Notes under the pieces: generated by a model
What the model was told of the DNA's origin: nothing
What the model saw: the letters and a program-made list of their open reading frames with translations, nothing else
Database searches by the model: none
Assembly: GCA_036403815.1 (NCBI GenBank)
Contig: DASWQH010000031.1
Location: 1 to 64,000, forward strand
DNA: 64,000 nt
Source: JACVRN01 sp036403815
GTDB lineage: Bacteria; Acidobacteriota; Blastocatellia; Pyrinomonadales; Pyrinomonadaceae
Direction of reading: 5' to 3'
Program-made: the position numbers and the translations under genes
Shown here: piece after piece, positions 58,434 through 64,000 of the stretch
Numbering within the stretch: the first letter of the stretch is position 1
Layout of the letters: each line of letters opens with the position of its first letter

Positions 58434-59135
58434 ATGCCCAAGCTTAGCCATGAGGTCATTGAAGAGAAGAAGGGACGCATCGAAGAGGCGGCCAAACAGC
58501 TCTTTATCAAACAGGGCTTTCACGCCACCTCTATGCGGGACATAGCCGCTCGCACCGGCACGAGCCTGGGTAATCTTTACAATTATTATCGCACCAAAGA
58601 GGAAATCCTAGAGTCCATCATACGCAAGTACCAGAAGGTGATTGATGCGCGGCTGCGCGCCATCTTCGACGAGATAGAGGAGCCTTTCGAGCCGGAGAGC
58701 CTGAATAATTTCGGGCGGCTCGTCAAAGAGATGGTCAACGACCATCACGACTTCTGGCTCCTGATGTACATAGACGTACTGGAATTCGAGAATCGCCACT
58801 TTCGCAAGATGTTCGAGGGGCTGGCGCAGAACCTGCGGCGACGCTTCTCCTCTTACTTCGCCGAATTGAGAAAAAGGGAAGCGCTCTATGACGGCATTGA
58901 CCCGGCGGTCGGGTTCACAGCCGTCTATATGCAGTTCTTCAACTATTTTCTGGTTGAAAAGCTCTTCGGCGGTAATCGCCACTTCGGCATCAGCGACGAT
59001 CAGGTGATAGTGAAACTGACGGAGATTTTCCGTCGCGGTATCCTGAGACCGGATAATCAGCAACTCAGGAAAGCTCAAAAGGGGCGCGCTTCAAAAGCCC
59101 GCTCCACGTCTGCAAGAAAGTCTATAAACAAGTAG
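58434..59135 (+). CDS. TetR/AcrR-family transcriptional regulator
   Basis: A regulator of about 233 residues. The DNA-binding domain is near residues 10-56: AAKQLFIKQGFHATSMRDIA, then ARTGTSLGNLYNYYRTKEEIL. The C-terminal ligand domain (LVKEMVNDHHDFWLLMYIDV, LRRRFSSYFAELRKREAL) is of the fatty-acid-type TetR pattern. A longer frame starts at 58365, inside the promoter, so ATG 58434 is preferred. The tail is Lys/Arg-rich. Similar operators before this gene and before the Oar-like receptor gene suggest it represses both. Confidence 0.88.
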   Translation: MPKLSHEVIEEKKGRIEEAAKQLFIKQGFHATSMRDIAARTGTSLGNLYNYYRTKEEILESIIRKYQKVIDARLRAIFDEIEEPFEPESLNNFGRLVKEMVNDHHDFWLLMYIDVLEFENRHFRKMFEGLAQNLRRRFSSYFAELRKREALYDGIDPAVGFTAVYMQFFNYFLVEKLFGGNRHFGISDDQVIVKLTEIFRRGILRPDNQQLRKAQKGRASKARSTSARKSINK

Positions 59136-59206
59136 CCCGGATAACAAAAGGGGCGCGCCAGAGAGTGCAGTCAAACAAATGCGCGCCCGTTCAATAGCAA
59201 GGAAAT

Positions 59207-59226
59207 AAAAACGTACGTTCGTTTTT
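59207..59226 (+). promoter_or_regulatory. second TetR-operator copy, upstream of the receptor gene
   Basis: AAAAACGTACGTTCGTTTTT is a 20-bp palindrome with two mismatched positions. It lies 67 bp before the receptor start and resembles 58402-58421 (16 of 20). Confidence 0.68.
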
Positions 59227-59292
59227 ATCCAGGGGCGGCTTCACCCCCGCTCATTCTTTCGGAAAGCTTATTGCTGGAGGTTTACAAAAAAA

Positions 59293-62200
59293 ATGGTTCG
59301 GAGCAAATGTTTCAATCTGTTGATGCTCGTCGGCCTTCTCTTTTCCGTTACCCTTTCGGCCTATGCGCAGGGCGCGACGGGTCAGTTGTCAGGCACGGTC
59401 TCGGACGCACAGGGCGGACGCGTGACGGGCGCATCCATCAAGGTCACAAACCGCGATACGGCGTTTGAGCGCGAGGTCGTGACGGACGAAAACGGTAACT
59501 TCGCCGTGCAGCTTCTGCCTCCGGGCAAGTACCGCGCGGAAATTACTGCGCAGGGCTTTAAGACTGCAATCGCCGAAGAGGTCATCGTGAACGTGGCGCA
59601 GGCCTCGACCGTTGACATCACGCTTGAAGCCGCGACCGTGCAGGGCGGGACTGTGACGGTGACCGCAGAGCAGCCGCTCGTGCAGACGGAAAGCTCGCAG
59701 GTCGGTCGCGTCATAGAAGAGACGCAGCTTCGTCAACTGCCTCTGCCGACGCGCAACTTCCAGCAGCTTCTGACGCTCTCGCCCGGTGCCAGCGCCTCTG
59801 TGTCTAACAACACGGAGCTTGGGCGCGGCGACACGACCATTACCGTCAACGGCCAGCGCACCACCTCCAACAACGTGCGCATCAACGGCATTGACGCCAA
59901 CTCCATAGGCACCAACTCCACTCCGAACATCGCCGTGCCATCCACGGACAGCCTTCAGGAGTTCATAGTCCAGACCAGCCTTTACGATGCTTCGCAAGGG
60001 CGTAACGCGGGCGGCAACGTAGAGGCGATTACCAAATCAGGCTCGAACGATTTTCATGGAAACGTCTACGAGTTCTTCCGCAATCGCGCTCTGAACGCCA
60101 ACGACTTCTACCTTGAGCGGCAGGGGCAACAGAAGCCTGTGCTTTCGCGCAACCAGTTCGGCGGCACCATCGGCGGCCCCATAGTGCGCGACCGCGTCTT
60201 CTTCTTCGGCTCTTATCAGGGGACGCGCGAGCGCAACGGAGCATCTCTGATTAACAGCCTGATGTCTCCGACGCTGCCAGTTTTTCTGACAGACACCAAT
60301 CGCACGGCTGCCGGAATCGTCGCGGCATTCAATGCTTACAACGCTACGCTGCCCGTTGCACAGCAGCAGGCTGTGCTGACGGCGGCGCAGGTTAATCCGA
60401 TTGCCATCGCGCTCTTGAATGCCAGGTTGCCCAGCGGCCAATTCGCTATTCCAAGTGCTACGACCGCGACTGGCTCTGTGGCTATCTCTGACCTCTCGCG
60501 CTTCCGCGAGGATCAGTTCAACGGCAACATTGACATAAAACTGAGCGATAACCATTCCTTCTCCGGCAAGGCTTTCTTTGCCAGCAACCCGACCACGCAG
60601 GCGAACTATAATTTTGCGGGCTTAGGCAACGGGCCGACGCAGCTACCGGGCTTCGGCGGCAATCTGGACATCATACAGAGCCTGACCTCCCTGACGGACA
60701 CATATGTTTTTAGTCCCAATGTGGTCAATCAGGCGCGTCTCGGTTTCAGCCGCCTGCGCGTTACCTCCACGCCGGTTGAGCCTTTTACGGCGGGACAGTT
60801 CGGCATCACGAATCCGATTGGAAATCTCTTCCCCGGCTTGCCGACCATAGTGCTGCCGGGGCTTTTCACGCTTGGCTCATCCAGTTTCGCGGATCAGTCA
60901 TCGCGCATCAACGCGTGGACGTTTAATGACACGATCTCAATCGTGGCGGGCAATCATCGCCTGCGCATCGGCGGCGAGTTTCGCCGCTCGCAGGTTAACT
61001 TCTACTTCAACGCCTTCTCGCGCGGCTTCCTGCAATTCTCTCCGACGACTGCGAATCCCTTCTCGGCTTTCACAAACTTCCTGACCGGCTCTGGCATCTC
61101 CATCGTCGGCTCCGGCGTCTACGACCGCGCGCTCAGGACAAATGACTTGGGTCTCTTCGTTCAGGACGACTGGAAAATCACTCGTCGCCTGACGCTGAAT
61201 CTGGGTCTGCGCTACGACTTCTACGGCTATCCGAAGGACATACGCGGGCGGCTTGTTAACTTCCTGCCGAATCAGTTCAGGCAGGGAACAACCCTCGCGC
61301 CCGCAGGGCCGCCGAATGGCTTTGTGCAGGCAGGCAATGCTACGAATCCTATTCCGGGCGTGCCGCTCGTGGACGACACGCTCGTGCCGAATGATAAGAA
61401 CAACTTCGCGCCGCGCGTCGGTTTCGCTTACAACGTTTCGGATTCGGCGCGCGTCGTTGTGCGCGGCGGCTACGGCATCTACTACGACCGTCTCTCCACT
61501 CGCTACGCCAATACGCAGCTTTTGGATTACCCGTATCTGGCGCTGGCGGTCGGTCTGGTCAATCCTTTGGGAGGCATAGTGCCGGGACTTCTACCATACT
61601 CAAGCCCCTTCGTGCCTGTGCCGCAGCCCACGGCGTTCCCTGTCAACACCACTATCCCAAGTCCTTTGAGTCCGCTCACGCCGCTGGTCGGCGTGCCCAT
61701 TAGCGGCATCTACATCAGCCCTGACCTGCGCACGCCCTACATACAGCAGTACAACACGAACGTGCAGTGGGAGTTTGCGAAAGACTACTTGCTGGAAGTT
61801 GGCTACGTGGGCGCGAGCGGCAGGAAGCTTCTACAGGTGATTACGCTCAACCAGCCTGTTTACAATCAGGCGACCAACAGCTTCGCAGCGCCCTTCGGCA
61901 CGGCTCTTTCGACGCAGAAGAACACAGCGGGCGGCATACAGCAGGTTCAGTCAACCTCCAATTCGCAGTACAACTCGCTTCAGGTCAGCGTCACCAAGCG
62001 CTTCAGTCAGGGGCTACAATTCTTAGCGGCCTACACATTCGGACGCTCAACCGACTACTATTCGGGCACGGCTGTTAACGAATTGCAGGCGGTCGCGGGC
62101 GATCAGGTCAACTGGCGCACAAACTTCGGCCCGTCGGATTACGACCGCAAGCATCGCTTCGTCTACAGCTTCGTCTATGATCTGCCGAAGACCAGTTCGG

Positions 62201-62730
62201 AGTCGCGCGCAGCCCGCGCTCTTCTTAACAACTGGGAGATCGCAGGCATCCTGACGTTGCAGACCGGCTTGCCCTTCTCGATTATTGATAACCCGAACAA
62301 CAACATCATTCAGCGCGCCAACCTTGCGGCGGGCTTTTCCGGCTCGGTCTACACGAGCGGAAATATAACCGACAGGCTGAACGGTTATTTCAACACGGCG
62401 GCTTTCGTTATCTCGCGTCCCATCGTTGCGGGAGGGGCAATCGGAGTGGTTAACAATCCGGCGTTCGATCCTGCGAATCCGTTCGGCAACACGGCGCGCA
62501 ATGCCTTTCGCGGGCCGGGACAGAAGAATCTTGACTTCTCCGTCGTGAAGTTCATCCCGTTCACAGAGCGAGTACGCGGCGAGTTGCGTACGGAGTTCTT
62601 CAATCTCTTTAACTGGACGAACTTCGCCAATCCGAACAACAACATCGCCAACCTTGCGACGTTCGGCAGAATCACGCAGACGACCACAGGCCCGCGCGTC
62701 ATTCAGTTTGCGTTCAAGCTTAACTTTTAA
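59293..62730 (+). CDS. Oar-like TonB-dependent outer-membrane receptor
   Basis: A 1145-residue outer-membrane protein. The signal peptide (1-26, ending AYAQG) is followed by a carboxypeptidase-regulatory/Ig-like domain (27-115: GQLSGTVSDAQGGRVTGASI, TDENGNFAVQLLPPGKYRAE), a plug-like region (NGQRTTSNNVRINGIDANS, FIVQTSLYDASQGRNAGG) and a long beta-barrel ending in a Phe-terminated strand (IQFAFKLNF). This layout is typical of the expanded acidobacterial receptor families for polymer degradation products. The upstream TetR operator suggests control by a small ligand. Its cargo is unknown. Confidence 0.92.
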   Translation: MVRSKCFNLLMLVGLLFSVTLSAYAQGATGQLSGTVSDAQGGRVTGASIKVTNRDTAFEREVVTDENGNFAVQLLPPGKYRAEITAQGFKTAIAEEVIVNVAQASTVDITLEAATVQGGTVTVTAEQPLVQTESSQVGRVIEETQLRQLPLPTRNFQQLLTLSPGASASVSNNTELGRGDTTITVNGQRTTSNNVRINGIDANSIGTNSTPNIAVPSTDSLQEFIVQTSLYDASQGRNAGGNVEAITKSGSNDFHGNVYEFFRNRALNANDFYLERQGQQKPVLSRNQFGGTIGGPIVRDRVFFFGSYQGTRERNGASLINSLMSPTLPVFLTDTNRTAAGIVAAFNAYNATLPVAQQQAVLTAAQVNPIAIALLNARLPSGQFAIPSATTATGSVAISDLSRFREDQFNGNIDIKLSDNHSFSGKAFFASNPTTQANYNFAGLGNGPTQLPGFGGNLDIIQSLTSLTDTYVFSPNVVNQARLGFSRLRVTSTPVEPFTAGQFGITNPIGNLFPGLPTIVLPGLFTLGSSSFADQSSRINAWTFNDTISIVAGNHRLRIGGEFRRSQVNFYFNAFSRGFLQFSPTTANPFSAFTNFLTGSGISIVGSGVYDRALRTNDLGLFVQDDWKITRRLTLNLGLRYDFYGYPKDIRGRLVNFLPNQFRQGTTLAPAGPPNGFVQAGNATNPIPGVPLVDDTLVPNDKNNFAPRVGFAYNVSDSARVVVRGGYGIYYDRLSTRYANTQLLDYPYLALAVGLVNPLGGIVPGLLPYSSPFVPVPQPTAFPVNTTIPSPLSPLTPLVGVPISGIYISPDLRTPYIQQYNTNVQWEFAKDYLLEVGYVGASGRKLLQVITLNQPVYNQATNSFAAPFGTALSTQKNTAGGIQQVQSTSNSQYNSLQVSVTKRFSQGLQFLAAYTFGRSTDYYSGTAVNELQAVAGDQVNWRTNFGPSDYDRKHRFVYSFVYDLPKTSSESRAARALLNNWEIAGILTLQTGLPFSIIDNPNNNIIQRANLAAGFSGSVYTSGNITDRLNGYFNTAAFVISRPIVAGGAIGVVNNPAFDPANPFGNTARNAFRGPGQKNLDFSVVKFIPFTERVRGELRTEFFNLFNWTNFANPNNNIANLATFGRITQTTTGPRVIQFAFKLNF

Positions 62731-62733
62731 GAG

Positions 62734-62810
62734 CAGTGACGAGTGACGAGTGATAAGTGACAAGATAAAATAGTTCTTGCTTGTCACTCGTCACTCGTCA
62801 CTTGTCACTG
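62734..62810. terminator. hairpin with CAGTGACGAGTGACGAG arms followed by a T-run
   Basis: Arms at 62734-62764 and 62780-62810 match in 28 of 31 positions and are built from seven-base tandem words (GTGACGA, GTGATAA, GTGACAA). TATTTTT follows, then the ATG of the next gene at 62818. Confidence 0.7.
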
Positions 62811-62817
62811 TATTTTT

Positions 62818-63624
62818 ATGCCGAAGATTGTTGCAGGCAACATAGAGCTTTACTACGAGGAGCACGGAGCGGGTGCGCCTCTTGTTCTGATTCCGGGTTT
62901 TGGCACCGGCCTCTGGATTTGGTTCAAGCAGGTTCCTGTTTTCTCCAGAGAGTTTCGCACCATCGTCTTTGACCCGCGCGGCATCTCTCGCTCCGGTGCG
63001 CCGGATGCGCCCATAACAATCAGAACGATTGCGGACGACGTGGCCGCGCTCCTTCAAGCTCTTCAGCTTGAGAGCGCACACATCCTGGGCGCGTCCTTTG
63101 GCGGTTTTGTCGCACAGGAGTTCGCGCTCTGGTATCCGGAAATGACCCGGAGCCTGACGCTTTGCTGTACAAGCTTCGGCGGCGCAGGCCACGTTCCGCC
63201 GTCTCTTGACACACTTCAAGCTATCGCTTCGACCAAAGGGCTTAATACTGAAGAGCGCTTTCGCGAGAACCTGTTGCTGGCTTTTTCGCCCGCCTTTGTG
63301 GAGAACAACAGGGAAGAGGTAGAGAAGGCCATAGAGTTACGCGCACAGAATTTCGTGCCGGAATACGCCTATCTACACCAGCTTCAGGCGGCGCTTGAAT
63401 TTAACACCGAACAGAGAGTCCAGCAGATACTCGCGCCGACGCTTGTCTTAACCGGCGATGCCGACATCATAGTGCCTATGGAGAACTCGCTCAATCTGGC
63501 CGCACGCATCCCCGGCGCAAAGCTTGTCACCATAAAGGGCGGTAGCCACACCTTCTTCATAGAACAGGCAGATGAATTCAACGCGGCGGTAATCAAGTTC
63601 ATTAAAGAAACGAAAACGGCATAA
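62818..63624 (+). CDS. alpha/beta-hydrolase
   Basis: A 268-residue cytoplasmic hydrolase. The core has LVLIPGFGTGLWIWFKQVP (oxyanion region), GASFGGFVAQEF (Ser near residue 101), LTGDADIIVPM for the acid and GGSHTFFIEQ for the His. The cap region lies near residues 130-190. It belongs to the haloperoxidase/lactonase-like group of MhpC/DhaA-type enzymes. The start codon lies directly after the T-run of a hairpin, so no Shine-Dalgarno sequence is present. The FabH-like gene follows 99 bp downstream. Confidence 0.85.
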   Translation: MPKIVAGNIELYYEEHGAGAPLVLIPGFGTGLWIWFKQVPVFSREFRTIVFDPRGISRSGAPDAPITIRTIADDVAALLQALQLESAHILGASFGGFVAQEFALWYPEMTRSLTLCCTSFGGAGHVPPSLDTLQAIASTKGLNTEERFRENLLLAFSPAFVENNREEVEKAIELRAQNFVPEYAYLHQLQAALEFNTEQRVQQILAPTLVLTGDADIIVPMENSLNLAARIPGAKLVTIKGGSHTFFIEQADEFNAAVIKFIKETKTA

Positions 63625-63626
63625 AG

Positions 63627-63703
63627 AGATTTTGGATTTTGGATTGAAAGAAGAAAGATTCAACATCGCAGGTTTCCCAAGCCAAATCTAAAATCCAAAA
63701 TCT
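63627..63703. repeat. hairpin with AGATTTTGGATTTTGGATT arms
   Basis: Arms at 63627-63645 and 63685-63703 match in 18 of 19 positions and repeat GGATTTT/AAAATCC words. It lies between the hydrolase and the FabH-like gene. Confidence 0.7.
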
Positions 63704-63723
63704 AAAATTCTTTGAAAGGCAAC

Positions 63724-64000
63724 ATGCGCTACGCAAAGATAGTTGGCACAGGGTCATACGTCCCCGAAAAAATTCTGACAAACGATGAGCTGAGCCGTAT
63801 GCTCGGCGAAGACATCAACGAGTTCGTCTCTCAAATCCTGGGCATACGCGAGCGCCACATCTGCGCTCCAGATGAAAGCACCGCAGACCTTGCGACCGCT
63901 GCGGCGCTGCGTGCTCTGGAAGCATCCGGAGTCAAAGCGGAAGATTTGGACTTAATCGTGCTGGCGACCGACACGCCCGAATATGTTTCGCCCGCCACGT
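63724..64000 (+). CDS. beta-ketoacyl-ACP synthase III (FabH-type), 5' part
   Basis: Cut by the window edge after 92 codons. The N-terminus MRYAKIVGTGSYVPEKILTN, LGIRERHICAPDESTADLAT and LDLIVLATDTPEYVSPAT match FabH, which condenses acetyl- or another acyl-CoA with malonyl-ACP. The catalytic Cys lies beyond the edge, so it could also be a related thiolase-fold enzyme (OleA-like). AAAGG lies six bases before the ATG. Confidence 0.8.
   Translation, partial: MRYAKIVGTGSYVPEKILTNDELSRMLGEDINEFVSQILGIRERHICAPDESTADLATAAALRALEASGVKAEDLDLIVLATDTPEYVSPAT

Noticed and set aside
62047..62787. 246-codon minus-strand frame opposite the receptor gene
   Set aside because: Mirror frame of a GC-rich coding region; includes the intergenic hairpin and has no recognisable domain.
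1..64000. tRNA, rRNA or prophage genes
   Set aside because: No cloverleaf with a conserved T-loop, no rRNA stretches, and no integrase or phage structural genes were seen on either strand.

Overview
The window reads as a chromosomal stretch of a Gram-negative bacterium, most likely an Acidobacteriota of the Blastocatellia/Pyrinomonadales type. That placement is inferred from gene content: an Oar-like TonB receptor with an N-terminal carboxypeptidase-regulatory domain, VCBS/Calx-beta/DUF4214 surface protein, Pkn-type kinase, BlaI/M56 pair, many exported peptidases and dense palindromic repeats. No rRNA, tRNA, CRISPR array, integrase or transposase was seen.

Layout. 1-1278 is gene-poor and packed with palindromes. 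1.3-9.3 kb holds a Ca-type P-ATPase, an EEP phosphatase/nuclease with a nucleotidyltransferase-fold protein, a LysM protein, a secreted esterase and phosphoglucomutase. 9.4-15.9 kb holds a Cas4/RecB-like nuclease behind a palindrome-bearing promoter, a BlaI repressor overlapping an M56 receptor whose sensor is a catalytically dead polysaccharide deacetylase, then an esterase plus M1 peptidase pair. 15.9-23.7 kb has a B12-binding radical SAM protein, a structured intergenic region, a PAS-GGDEF-EAL protein and three secreted genes, two of them interrupted. 23.7-26.6 kb is one reading frame joining a Ser/Thr kinase to a UvrD/PcrA helicase. 27-49 kb is housekeeping and stress: TreZ plus glycogen debranching enzyme, S41 and S9 peptidases, a toxin-antitoxin pair, thioesterase, two Nudix enzymes, a PfkB kinase, a PfpI protein, a CvpA-CAP fusion, MsrB and a fasciclin protein. 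49.9-54.5 kb is a 1514-residue surface protein. 54.6-55.5 kb has a palindromic element and a probable small RNA. 55.5-64 kb has a drug-efflux MFS, SDR, TetR regulator with two operator copies, Oar-like receptor, hydrolase and the 5' end of a FabH-type synthase.

Links. BlaI/M56, the TetR operators, the nuclease promoter dyad and the GGDEF-EAL protein are the regulatory layer. TreZ and debranching enzyme overlap and are coupled. The strongest candidates for undescribed biology are (1) the kinase-helicase fusion, (2) a ~225-nt RNA with three stems carrying the same ten-base loop, an extended -10 box and a U-tract terminator, (3) the M56 receptor with a pseudo-deacetylase sensor, and (4) a superfamily of four-hairpin palindromic elements in several sequence versions, some with terminal inverted repeats and target-duplication-like flanks. 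Starts were judged by eye from family length and Shine-Dalgarno sequences; no database search was possible.
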